Below are positions 8,701-16,002 of a stretch of DNA of 62,565 nt, one piece after another (within the stretch, counting starts at the first letter, position 1; each line of letters starts with the position of its first letter). This DNA is from a bacterium D16-56 (GTDB lineage: Bacteria; Bacillota; Clostridia; Lachnospirales; Lachnospiraceae): contig RAYY01000031.1 in NCBI GenBank assembly GCA_003611875.1, positions 1 through 62,565 on the forward strand, read 5' to 3'. The notes below the pieces were generated by a model. That model saw nothing but the letters and a program-made list of their open reading frames with translations. It was not told the DNA's origin and searched no databases. Both the position numbers and the translations under genes were made by a program.

Positions 8701-11177
8701 CGCTCAAACACCTGTGACAGCGGATAATTTTCAAGAACAAACCGCTCCTCAAAAGGTTTATTCCACACATCCCCCGCTTCCTTTAAAAGCTTATACCCAT
8801 TCCCTAAAAGCGTGGTCTGTCCGTCTGCAGAAAGATATTCATAATCCTTGTACTCCTCAAAGAGCCGATCCAGCTTCCTCAGCTTCTCAACCGCCTCCTT
8901 CTCCGAAAACGGCATACACTCCTTTAACAGCCTGGCTGAAGTATATTCCTCCGTCTCTCCATCTTCCTGAACCCTTCCTGCCACAAACGGTATCCTCCCC
9001 GCCGCAGCAGCCTGAACACCTGCCGTCTCCTCCGCTGTCCCGGCATCCGCCGTCTCCCCTGCTGTCCCGGCACCTGCCGTCTCTCCCGCTGTCCCGGCAT
9101 CCGCCGTCTCCCCTGCTGTCCCGGCACCTGCCGTCTCTCCTGCTGTCCCGGCACAGTCCATCCGGTTTCTTCCTTCCGGCATTCCTTCCTTTGTCCGCAG
9201 CACTACCTCCGGTACAGACGGGTCATAAATCCCGTATCCAGGCTTATCCTCCGCGGTCTTCTTCTCACCTCCCAGAATCTCCCCAATCAGGATCTTTTCC
9301 TTATCTGTAGGCTTTTCCACCAGAGACGCCATTTCCCTCACCTCCCGGAAAAAGCCCCTCTGCTTCTCATCCTTAGAAAGCCGCAGCAGGATATCCAGCC
9401 CTGCACTTCTCTTCTCCTCCTTCTTATCCTGTAAAAGCCTCTCCAAGGAGCCTTTCATCAAAGACGTTTTCTGCTCCATCAAAAATCCGATCAAAATTCC
9501 TCTCAAGCTGCTCCGCTTAAACCGAAGCATATCCTCCAAAAGCCGGTATTCCCCATCCTCAAGAGTCATCTTTTTCACAATCTCAACTGCCATGGAAGAA
9601 GTCTGGGAATCCGCGTTTCCCATATATCCAATCAGCAGCTCCCTCTGCCTTTTGTTCACAGGACAATACAAAAGCAGATTCACAAGGATACCCCGCCGGC
9701 CATATCCCCCCGCCGATTCTCCCAAAAGCTCCGCCACAAAGGTAATCTTCTCCTCATCCCTCAGCACAAAAGCAAGAAACGCCATCTGCTCCACGATCTG
9801 TCCCGGGGTCAGCTCCGCCCGATACCAGGGGAAAATACAAGGATCATAGACCACACCCTTTTTCGGCAGCTCCTTATAAAGCTTCCGAAAACAATCATAA
9901 AGCTTTTCTGCCTCCTCCCGGCTTTCATAACAATCCGTTACCGGCACCACATTGGTTTGCTTGACCTTCCTCACATAGCGATCCCCGCCAAAAGCCTTCC
10001 AAAGAGAACCAGAAAGCCACTGATCAAACGCAGGCATAAACGCCGCTGACAGCTCCATATCCTCCTGCTCCAAAATAACCTTCTTCGCTATCCTTAAACG
10101 AATCTCCTGATCATAAAGGCTCCCATTATAAAAAGCCGCCGTCAGCCTCTGATTCTTCGTCCCCGAATCCACCAGCGCCTCCATGGCACGAACCGCATCC
10201 TCCACCTCATAAAATCCCAAAGCCCACAAAGCCGTACTGATGGCTACCGAATCATTCGTCCCAAGCTGAGTACGGCAAAAAGCCTCATCCCGAAGACACT
10301 GTCCCATCAAAGTCAAAAGCTTCCCGCTGATCCGGTCCACACTATTCTCATCAAAAATTCCGATCCAGGTAGACACTGCCCGCTTCACCGAAGAATAACG
10401 AATCAGATCATGCTCCTCCACCACCCTGAAAAGCTTTAAAAACGCCTCCCCGGTTCCCTCATCCATCGCCTCACAGATTGCCTGCCGAAGCCCCTCCTGC
10501 AGCCGCGCCGCCAAAAGCAGCCCACACAAAAGCTCCTGCAATTCCCGATTATCAGACCGAACAATCCCAAGAATCATCTCCCGATCCAGGTAGGCCGTAT
10601 TATTCTCACTCAAAATCAGCTTCTTAAAAGCCCCGATCACCGCCTGATTTCCCCGATCAATCTCAGCCGCATACACATAGCTGAAATTCATATTAAACTC
10701 CCAGACATTCCTCACATAATCCAGCTTTTCCGGATCCAGCCGCTTTAAAATATAAGCCTCCAGATTCTCCCCTATGTAAAAAAGCCTCTCATAAGTCAAA
10801 AGCAGCGAAAACACCTGCCGGATCTGAGGTCCATACCCCGCCGTCCGAATACTCCTTCTGCTCCATCCCCGAGGAAACGGAAACCGATTCATCTTATCAA
10901 TCACATAAAGATACGACTCCTGAAACCCCTTCGGCACAAACCCATCCAAAAACGCCCTTCTCATCCCAGAAGAAAACCACTGAGAAGGCTTTTTGTCCCT
11001 GCAATGCTCATACTCCCGCACAATCCGGTTCAAAATCTCATTTCCGGCCATTCGGTTCTCCATCAAATCCAGAGCCAACTGCTTCTCCATCCCCGAAAGT
11101 CCCCGAATCCGCTTCCCTAACCCCTCCTTCCTCTCCTCCGTAATCTTCATTCTGGACTTCCAATCAAAATCTGCCAT
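5799..11177 (-). CDS. Giant DUF4132-type protein, about 1,792 residues
   Basis: This is a very large cytoplasmic protein without signal peptide or membrane segments. The N-terminal two thirds are helical and repeat-rich, with a HEAT/ARM-like character (inferred). The last roughly 300 residues carry a block such as EVMRDVDLAVSVAHAGG and LPVHSQKRGKLFLPFVDEDP that I associate with DUF4132 (MolR/YehI-like) proteins of unknown function. A low-complexity insert of five 9-residue repeats (AGTAGETA plus G or D) lies near residues 676-720. The upstream 146-residue gene ends inside its start region. I choose the ATG at 11177 (protein begins MADFDW), although an overlapping GTG at 11186 is possible. Function unknown. 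Confidence 0.8.
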   Translation of the reverse strand: MADFDWKSRMKITEERKEGLGKRIRGLSGMEKQLALDLMENRMAGNEILNRIVREYEHCRDKKPSQWFSSGMRRAFLDGFVPKGFQESYLYVIDKMNRFPFPRGWSRRSIRTAGYGPQIRQVFSLLLTYERLFYIGENLEAYILKRLDPEKLDYVRNVWEFNMNFSYVYAAEIDRGNQAVIGAFKKLILSENNTAYLDREMILGIVRSDNRELQELLCGLLLAARLQEGLRQAICEAMDEGTGEAFLKLFRVVEEHDLIRYSSVKRAVSTWIGIFDENSVDRISGKLLTLMGQCLRDEAFCRTQLGTNDSVAISTALWALGFYEVEDAVRAMEALVDSGTKNQRLTAAFYNGSLYDQEIRLRIAKKVILEQEDMELSAAFMPAFDQWLSGSLWKAFGGDRYVRKVKQTNVVPVTDCYESREEAEKLYDCFRKLYKELPKKGVVYDPCIFPWYRAELTPGQIVEQMAFLAFVLRDEEKITFVAELLGESAGGYGRRGILVNLLLYCPVNKRQRELLIGYMGNADSQTSSMAVEIVKKMTLEDGEYRLLEDMLRFKRSSLRGILIGFLMEQKTSLMKGSLERLLQDKKEEKRSAGLDILLRLSKDEKQRGFFREVREMASLVEKPTDKEKILIGEILGGEKKTAEDKPGYGIYDPSVPEVVLRTKEGMPEGRNRMDCAGTAGETAGAGTAGETADAGTAGETAGAGTAGETADAGTAEETAGVQAAAAGRIPFVAGRVQEDGETEEYTSARLLKECMPFSEKEAVEKLRKLDRLFEEYKDYEYLSADGQTTLLGNGYKLLKEAGDVWNKPFEERFVLENYPLSQVFERFYREEIGDYRVFVELDCLLAFGGMASYQAAKVFYQAVFGCMPIKPEELGLNHRGRVDQVRQVYRNQFRDQKALFETGLRVVSAMTQVINKENKIVRYPYTGWNGTVSESTRWISSMPFFSPYMDGIRYWETDQEFVCAFETAWKLEVRCQEDRRRRRFMPSGNSPARGNSLTPIVPYWFLKAYHMGLVSEDVLYKAVMEYFAREDCLKVLCEVKKGEAVKVQNRRCLDGFFGWELTNRIYQEGEAFFGEDTWLGSLIREMYDRIVPVLVDMELRRGEAETDVSWDVRGVTYIRGISYLIRILMALGKDTLGRETYYSWYYGSRDRSKRQVLSGFLKVSYPADGETGKDLKRALKDTSIKAARLVETAMYAPQWIDVIQDYLGWAGLKSGCYYFMAHMNERFDDQKAAMIAKYTPLTPEELQDGAFDVAWFEEAYGLLGEKNFGMLYNGAKYISDGQKHARARKYADAATGKVTTEMLRQEITAKRNKDLLMSYGLVPFRKDREQDMLERYQFIQQFYKESRQFGAQRRASEAKAVQLALVNLSVRAGYRDVTRLTLNMESRLAESFGSLMEWHPVEDVEVCLQVGEDGKSGILCRKDGKMLKSVPSRLGKKPYVLEVKEAHKRLKDQYSRTRAMMENAMEDGTGFQVSEVMELLKNPVVRPILEPLVYVKEGHIGFLQRRKDALGLGTWDGRYAALKPDEEIRIAHPLDLYREGTWHEYQKYLFDHELRQPFKQVFRELYVKLAEELGQRFSRMFAGNQIQPAKTVGCLRGRRWVADYEDGLQKIYYKENIIARIYAMADWFSPSEIEAPALEWVEFSDRKTFRALTIEEVPDLIYSEVMRDVDLAVSVAHAGGVDPETSHSTIEMRRAIVEFNLPLFGIQNVELTGSHALIKGSRAVYNVHLGSGVIHQEGGAMLNILPVHSQKRGKLFLPFVDEDPKTAEIMSKIVLLAEDKKIKDPFILDQIH
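9018..9152 (-). repeat. Five 27-bp tandem repeats inside the giant gene
   Basis: The coding sequence repeats a 27-bp unit five times, giving AGTAGETAG and AGTAGETAD in alternation (a 54-bp higher-order period), with the last copy AGTAEETAG. The near-identity at DNA level indicates recent copy-number change by slippage. It keeps the frame and would form a flexible Ala/Gly/Thr/Glu linker between the helical N-terminal part and the rest. Confidence 0.85.
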
Positions 11178-11179
11178 TC

Positions 11180-11620
11180 TCACCACATCCTTCCCGTCAA
11201 CATCGTCAGCCTGACAAACGTAAACACACTCTCCTCCGACACAACAATCCCCTCATCCAGCTCCTCAAGCCCCCTCCCATCCATAAAAACCCGATAAATC
11301 CCATCCTCAAAACACTGAACAGCATTAACCCTGGCCTTCTCCAAATCCGCCTTCCTCCCCCCATAATTCACCCCAAACCCAACCTTCCCCCCTTGAGCCC
11401 TCTCCCCAATTTCCTCCCTGGTCAAACAAGCCAACACCCCATTCTCCACCCCACTGTCCTGCGCCAGCTCCACCCTCCGATTATACTCACTCACCTGAGC
11501 ATCCACCACCGCCAAAATCAACTCCCGCACCGTCCCAGGACAACCCCTAACCTCACAAACCATCTCCTCCACCCCCTGCTTCTTCTTCCCCACATGCTTC
11601 ACATTCACTCTCAATCTCAT
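11180..11620 (-). CDS. Hypothetical partner of the giant protein, 146 residues
   Basis: I do not recognise a named family. The protein is soluble and looks alpha/beta, beginning MRLRVNVKHVG and ending VFTFVRLTMLTGRMW. Its stop overlaps the start region of the DUF4132-type gene, so the two are translationally coupled and likely work together. Small companions upstream of DUF4132 proteins are common in my experience of such loci, but I cannot name the domain. The codon choice is strongly purine-rich (GAG, GGA, AAG, GTG), like the 5' end of its partner. A G-quadruplex-capable tract lies 30-50 bases before the start. Confidence 0.75.
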   Translation of the reverse strand: MRLRVNVKHVGKKKQGVEEMVCEVRGCPGTVRELILAVVDAQVSEYNRRVELAQDSGVENGVLACLTREEIGERAQGGKVGFGVNYGGRKADLEKARVNAVQCFEDGIYRVFMDGRGLEELDEGIVVSEESVFTFVRLTMLTGRMW

Positions 11621-11649
11621 CCATCATCCATCCCTTCTCAAAAATTCCT

Positions 11650-11671
11650 CCCTATCCCCCACCCTTCCCCC
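11650..11671 (-). other. Putative G-quadruplex in the leader of the 146-residue gene
   Basis: On the minus strand 11671-11650 reads GGGGG-AA-GGG-T-GGGGG-ATA-GGG: four G tracts with loops of 2, 1 and 3 bases, which fits the canonical pattern. It ends 29 bases before the ATG at 11620, so an RNA quadruplex could affect translation. The whole gap 11621-11786 is G/A-rich on this strand; it also has a TTTTTT at 11742-11737 after a GC stretch, possibly a weak terminator of the gene to the right. Confidence 0.55.
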
Positions 11672-11786
11672 TCCTCATATCCCCCTCATCTTCATATCTG
11701 CCCTCATCCCCTGACACTCCTGACACACCTCTCCAAAAAAGGCGGCCCCAGACAGACCCAACCTCTCCATCCGAAGCCGCACACCC

Positions 11787-12719
11787 CTACCACATCTCCA
11801 ATTCCTCCTCCGTCAGCACCCTGTCCACCTGGGCCTTAATATTCTCCTCCGTAGCCGGAAGATACCCCTCAAAAGCAGCCTCCCCCCGGCTCCGCCGCGC
11901 CTCAGCCATCTCATAATCCCACTCATCCTTATCCAGCAAAATCCCATTAACCCGATACTCCGGCCCGCCCCAATCATCCAGCTCCATCTCAAAGCTCCAC
12001 ACACTCTTAAACCGAGCCTCCTGATCCTCCATCTGGAACAAATAAAAATCCCCATTAGGCTCCACAAGCTCCAGCCAAACCGTCTCCCCCAAAGGATCCT
12101 GATACAAGGCACTGACAGTCATCCCCTCCTCCGGCTCATCAAATTCCGCAGAAAGAAGAAATTCCTCCTCATCCACGTCCCAAATCGCCACCTCCACCAG
12201 GCTCTTCCTATCCTCCGTCCCCTCCATCATCACTAAATCCCCATACCCGTCCAGATTCAAATCCGTCAAGAGAAAATACGTCTGACTTACCTCAGCCTCA
12301 GCCCCAGTCTGAGCAGCCTTCTTTGTACTCTTCTTTTTCTTTGTCCCCGCCTTCTTAATCTCCGCCTTCACTGCCTTCCGATAAGTATCATAAGCCTCCA
12401 CCTGCAGCCCATCCGGCCCCACATAGCGGTCATCCTTGGTAAAAGTATTGAAGCACATCGCCCCATCCTCCCCCATAAAATACTTGTTTCCGCTATCCTC
12501 ATCTGTAACCCATCCCGTCTTCATGCGGCCCTTCTCATCCACATAATAGATTTTTCCATTATCCTCAATCCACTCATCCTCCCTGGGATTCCCCGGAGAA
12601 TCACAATACGTCCAATATTTCCCATCCTCTGACAGCTCCCACTCTCCCGCCGCTGCGGGAAATACACCAACCGCTGTCAGCACAAGACTGCAAAACAATA
12701 CTGCCATTCTTTTCTTCAA
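11787..12719 (-). CDS. Secreted protein with cell-wall-binding repeats
   Basis: The N terminus is a clear signal peptide (KKRMAVLFCSLVLTAVGVF, then AAAGEW). It is followed by three or so choline-binding/CW-type repeats (WELSEDGKYWTYCD, GKIYYVDEKGRMKTGWV, NKYFMGEDGAMCF), which in this family anchor proteins to cell-wall polymers. A lysine-rich linker near residues 125-140 precedes an acidic C-terminal domain with a DLNLDGYGDLVMM motif, resembling an EF-hand-like or FG-GAP-like calcium loop. I favour the TTG at 12719, giving a normal signal peptide after GGAGGATGAGGTG; an ATG at 12734 would add five acidic residues. Role of the C-terminal domain unknown. Confidence 0.8.
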   Translation of the reverse strand: MKKRMAVLFCSLVLTAVGVFPAAAGEWELSEDGKYWTYCDSPGNPREDEWIEDNGKIYYVDEKGRMKTGWVTDEDSGNKYFMGEDGAMCFNTFTKDDRYVGPDGLQVEAYDTYRKAVKAEIKKAGTKKKKSTKKAAQTGAEAEVSQTYFLLTDLNLDGYGDLVMMEGTEDRKSLVEVAIWDVDEEEFLLSAEFDEPEEGMTVSALYQDPLGETVWLELVEPNGDFYLFQMEDQEARFKSVWSFEMELDDWGGPEYRVNGILLDKDEWDYEMAEARRSRGEAAFEGYLPATEENIKAQVDRVLTEEELEMW

Positions 12720-12741
12720 CACCTCATCCTCCATTTCCTGA

Positions 12742-12813
12742 TCAACAAAATTTTCTCAACAATTTTCCTGACAATCATCACAGCAATCATCTTGGCAATC
12801 TTCCCAACAATTC
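12742..12813 (-). repeat. Six imperfect 12-bp tandem repeats
   Basis: Read on the minus strand, 12813-12742 splits into six 12-base units of the form NNATTGNNNNGA (for example AGATTGCCAAGA, TGATTGCTGTGA, TGATTGTCAGGA). They end just before the ribosome site of the secreted cell-wall-binding gene, so they sit in its leader or promoter region. One frame across them encodes a Cys-rich peptide tail with a four-residue period. Confidence 0.7.
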
Positions 12814-12883
12814 AAACACCAAAAAATCTTCCGTCCTCCCAATATTTCCCACAAAAATATCCCCCACAAAAAGTATTCTCCAT

Positions 12884-12922
12884 AAAAAACATTCTGGCAC
12901 AGCCCCGCACAAATCGTGCCAG
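12884..12922 (-). terminator. Terminator of the flagellar/chemotaxis operon
   Basis: On the minus strand CTGGCAC (12922-12916) pairs with GTGCCAG (12900-12894) and, four bases on, TTTTTT runs 12889-12884. Inside the loop a second arm set (GCAC/GTGC and ACAGCC/GGCTGT just outside) gives an alternative, longer stem. It lies 78 bases after the cheV stop and is the only convincing operon end in this area. Confidence 0.65.
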
Positions 12923-12999
12923 GCTGTACCAGCATACTCATCTTATCCCCGATTCCACAGCAGCCCAGACACAGGATCTGCTGTCCCTATCCATCACCC

Positions 13000-13947
13000 T
13001 TACATCTCACCTCTGCCCACAGTCTGCTCAAACCGCTCCAGCAGCTTGTCGATCACATGGACCAGATTCCCGATCTCCGGCTTCGTAAGCTGCTCATCCG
13101 CACCCAAAGCCTGTCCCTTGATCCGCATCTGATCGTCGATCAGTGATGAGAAAATCACCACCGGCAGCGCCTTCAGCCTTGGATCATCCTTCACCAGCTT
13201 AGTCAGTCTGTGTCCATCCATCTTAGGCATCTCAATATCCGTAATGATCAGGTTCACCTTCTCGTACAGATCCGAATCCCCCTTAATAGAATCCAGATAA
13301 TCCCACGCCTCCTGACCATTGTTAAAGTTCTTCACATTGGTAAAACCAGCCCGCTCCAAAGCCTCGTCAATCATCTTCTGCAAAAGGATCGAATCCTCCG
13401 CAATCACCAGAGGACTGGAACAGATCGGCCGGTCACCCATCTGATCCACCTCAGAAAGCTGAATCGTAGTCTCCGGCGCAATCTCCGCCACGATCTTCTC
13501 AAAGTCAAGAATCGTTACCAGCTCCCCTGCACACTGGGCGATTCCTGTGGCCACCCCTTCCTCACCGTGACTTAAGGTTTTGTCAGGCTTCTGAATGTCA
13601 TTCCAAGAGATCCGGCTGATCCCCTCAATACTTTGAACGCGGAACGCCACAGTCATCTTGTTGAAATTAGTCACAATGAACAGGTCTCTGGCCTTATGCT
13701 CCAAACACTCATCAGTCAGATAAAAGCCAAGGTCAATCACTGTAATCAAAATATCTCTGGGCTTAAAGATCCCCTCCACTGCCGGATGAGCATGAGGCAT
13801 GGCTTTCACTTTCTCTGCCATCATGATTTCCTTCACCTTTGCCACATTGATTCCGTAGAATTCCCCCTGAATCGTGAATTTCATAATCTCAATCTCATTT
13901 GTCCCCGATTCCAGCAGGATTCCCTCTTTTCCTTTCTCCACCTTCAC
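13000..13947 (-). CDS. cheV: Chemotaxis coupling protein CheV (CheW plus receiver)
   Basis: CheV couples chemoreceptors to the kinase CheA and modulates adaptation. The 315 residues hold an N-terminal CheW-like domain (about 15-160; EFYGINVAKVKEI, GIFKPRDILITVIDLG) and a C-terminal receiver domain (about 185-310) with the acidic pair VIAEDS, phospho-acceptor IITDIEMPKMDG, and Lys in EQLTKPE. It is the last gene of the operon, after cheD. No CheA, CheW, CheB or CheR lies in the window, so partners must be encoded elsewhere. A start at 13947 follows GGAGAAAGG-like sequence and a terminator follows the gene. Confidence 0.93.
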   Translation of the reverse strand: MKVEKGKEGILLESGTNEIEIMKFTIQGEFYGINVAKVKEIMMAEKVKAMPHAHPAVEGIFKPRDILITVIDLGFYLTDECLEHKARDLFIVTNFNKMTVAFRVQSIEGISRISWNDIQKPDKTLSHGEEGVATGIAQCAGELVTILDFEKIVAEIAPETTIQLSEVDQMGDRPICSSPLVIAEDSILLQKMIDEALERAGFTNVKNFNNGQEAWDYLDSIKGDSDLYEKVNLIITDIEMPKMDGHRLTKLVKDDPRLKALPVVIFSSLIDDQMRIKGQALGADEQLTKPEIGNLVHVIDKLLERFEQTVGRGEM

Positions 13948-14050
13948 ACTCTCCTCTCTCTATACCACAGTGCCGGGCGTTTCTGATCTCCCTGCCCTGC
14001 AAAACTACCGCATTCATACAACAATCACCTGACCCGAGAACCCAGACATT

Positions 14051-14536
14051 TTACAGATGCTTTTCCGGCTTCCCTACCGTGCGGATCACCACATCCCCGT
14101 TATCCACATTCAAAAGCATGGTCCGGGCATAAGCCCCTCCTGTGTCTTCTGATTTAATATGCATCCGTTCTTCCATTAAAATCTTTTTCACCATGGCAGC
14201 ATTTCTCTGTCCGATATTACCGAAATCCGTGTTGCCCTTAATGTCGAACATCTTGGCCCCTCCGGCAATCTTTACCACGGTTCTGGTCTTCACCATACCA
14301 AAAGCAGAAAGCTTACGGATCATCTCTCGGATTCCGCTGTCTGCATATTTATAAATCTTAGGATCATTCGGATCGCTCCGGCTAGGCAGCATAATATGCA
14401 ACAGACCCCCCAGCTTAATCGCCGGATCATACAATGTGATTCCAATACAGGAGCCAAGGGCATAGGTAATGATGGTACCGCCTCCTCTGGTGAACTTCAT
14501 ATCACCGATTCCCACTTTTATATCCCTATCCACCAT
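14051..14536 (-). CDS. cheD: Chemoreceptor glutamine deamidase CheD
   Basis: CheD deamidates glutamines on chemoreceptors and, when bound by CheC, raises CheC phosphatase activity on CheY-P. The 161 residues have the family order: GGGTIITYALGSCIGITLYD with the catalytic Cys, GGLLHIMLP with the catalytic His, and KIAGGAKMF. The start (14536) is directly against the cheC stop (14538), which suggests coupled synthesis of the two interacting proteins. Assignment is firm. Confidence 0.95.
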   Translation of the reverse strand: MVDRDIKVGIGDMKFTRGGGTIITYALGSCIGITLYDPAIKLGGLLHIMLPSRSDPNDPKIYKYADSGIREMIRKLSAFGMVKTRTVVKIAGGAKMFDIKGNTDFGNIGQRNAAMVKKILMEERMHIKSEDTGGAYARTMLLNVDNGDVVIRTVGKPEKHL

Positions 14537-14537
14537 T

Positions 14538-15158
14538 TTATATAACTCCTAACCTCTCTAAGATACCATTCAGCGACGCAATGTCTGGCAGCATCAGCAA
14601 TCCGTCCGACAGCTTCCTGCCGTCTATAATAAACTCTGCATTAATGTACATCAGCTTATCCGTCTCATAACCATATTCCGCAATGGGAACCGTCAATATT
14701 CCTCCCAGCATATTAAGGGTAGAGCTGGGAACCGACAAGTCAATCTCCACCCCTACCAGCTGAGTAAAAGCATTGACATAAGAACAGATAATAATGTTTC
14801 CGATCTCCTCCAAAGCCGAATAAGCCAGCTCATCCAACTGCTCAAAGGAATCATACCGGACGCCGATCAGCTTCTCCAGCACCACGTTGGCCAAATCCAG
14901 CTTAAAGATAAACAGCATCAGCCCGTTTACCTGATTCGACATCTGAACCAGGGTAGCTGCCACCAGCTCCTCGATATCCCCGATCCGGTTCACGGTCTCG
15001 TCATACCCCAGAACGCTTACCTCTGGTATGGAAATCCGGACTTCCTTCTGCAGGAGCTTGGAAAGGGAAGTGGCAGCATGGCTGGTTCCGATACTGCTGA
15101 TTTCCTTCATTACATCCAATTCCAGTAGGTTCATATCCTCATAACTTTTCAGTTTCAT
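14538..15158 (-). CDS. cheC: CheY-P phosphatase CheC
   Basis: CheC removes phosphate from CheY-P in Gram-positive chemotaxis and partners CheD. The 206 residues contain the two CheC/CheX/FliY-type helices that hold the E-x-x-N active sites. The second (SALEEIGNIIICSYVNAF) is intact; the first (DVMKEISSIGTSHAATSL) has Ser in place of the usual Asn, so only one site looks competent. The gene follows a flgF/flgG-type gene in the operon and precedes cheD. The family call is firm; the reduced first site is what I see in the sequence. Confidence 0.94.
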   Translation of the reverse strand: MKLKSYEDMNLLELDVMKEISSIGTSHAATSLSKLLQKEVRISIPEVSVLGYDETVNRIGDIEELVAATLVQMSNQVNGLMLFIFKLDLANVVLEKLIGVRYDSFEQLDELAYSALEEIGNIIICSYVNAFTQLVGVEIDLSVPSSTLNMLGGILTVPIAEYGYETDKLMYINAEFIIDGRKLSDGLLMLPDIASLNGILERLGVI

Positions 15159-15192
15159 AGATCTCCTGTGACCTCCTATTTATTCTGGTGTG

Positions 15193-15987
15193 TTACCCGC
15201 GAAGGGAATTGATTGTAGTCTCGATTTCATCCGCTGTAGTTACCATCTTAAGTGCATAAGAATAAGCCCTCTGGCACTCGATCATCCGCACCATCTCCTT
15301 GGAAAGATCTGTCCCCGAACGCTCCAGAGCACAGGAAACGATCTTGGGATGCTCCACCAGCACCGGCTCCATACCGGCGGGAGCCGAATATTCATTATCC
15401 CCCACGCTGACTAAATGACTGGGATTGGAAAACGTATAGACGCTGAGACGAGGCTTATCCTCATCGATCTCATCATCCTCATCCTCGTCCTCATCTTCCT
15501 CCTCCTCATAATCCTCATCCAGCATGGCAATCAGCTTTTCAATATCCGGTGTTTCTGCCTCCAAAGGCTCCCCGTTCTGATCTAACACCAGCTTTCCGGT
15601 AGATGTAGTCAAATAATATCCGTCCTGCCACTGTCCTTTATGGAAATTACCGTTTCGGGTATAGGTTATAGCCCCGGTAGCCGGATCCTGCACCATGAAA
15701 AAAGCATTCTCATCTCCAATGGCAAAATCACAGGGACTGGTCGTCTGAGCCATAGCCGACACATCATAATGAGTATAGGTACGCTGCAGCCGAACACCAT
15801 TGCCTGCCATCAGCTCTGTGACAGCAGTCTCCGAATCGTTCAGATTGTAATTGAGCAGATCCGAAAACACGGCAGTCTTAGGCTTAAAGCCATCGTTGTT
15901 AATATTGGCAAGGTTGTTGGAAATAATCCCCATCTTTGCCATACAGGTCCCGGCGCCTAAAGCCCCGGTATAAAATGACTGATACAT
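15193..15987 (-). CDS. Flagellar hook-basal body (FlgF/FlgG-type rod) protein
   Basis: This is a secreted rod component exported through the flagellar gate. The N-terminal rod signature ISNNLANINNDGFKP and the C-terminal helix ERSGTDLSKEMVRMIECQRAYSYALKM match the FlgB/C/E/F/G superfamily; at 264 residues it matches FlgF or FlgG. It is one of two adjacent paralogs. An unusual feature is an acidic insert near residues 158-177, with runs of Glu and Asp, in the central domain. The exact FlgF or FlgG label cannot be settled here, so I leave the symbol empty. It is followed 34 bases later by cheC. Confidence 0.88.
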   Translation of the reverse strand: MYQSFYTGALGAGTCMAKMGIISNNLANINNDGFKPKTAVFSDLLNYNLNDSETAVTELMAGNGVRLQRTYTHYDVSAMAQTTSPCDFAIGDENAFFMVQDPATGAITYTRNGNFHKGQWQDGYYLTTSTGKLVLDQNGEPLEAETPDIEKLIAMLDEDYEEEEDEDEDEDDEIDEDKPRLSVYTFSNPSHLVSVGDNEYSAPAGMEPVLVEHPKIVSCALERSGTDLSKEMVRMIECQRAYSYALKMVTTADEIETTINSLRG

Positions 15988-16002
15988 AAGCTTCCACCTC
16001 CC

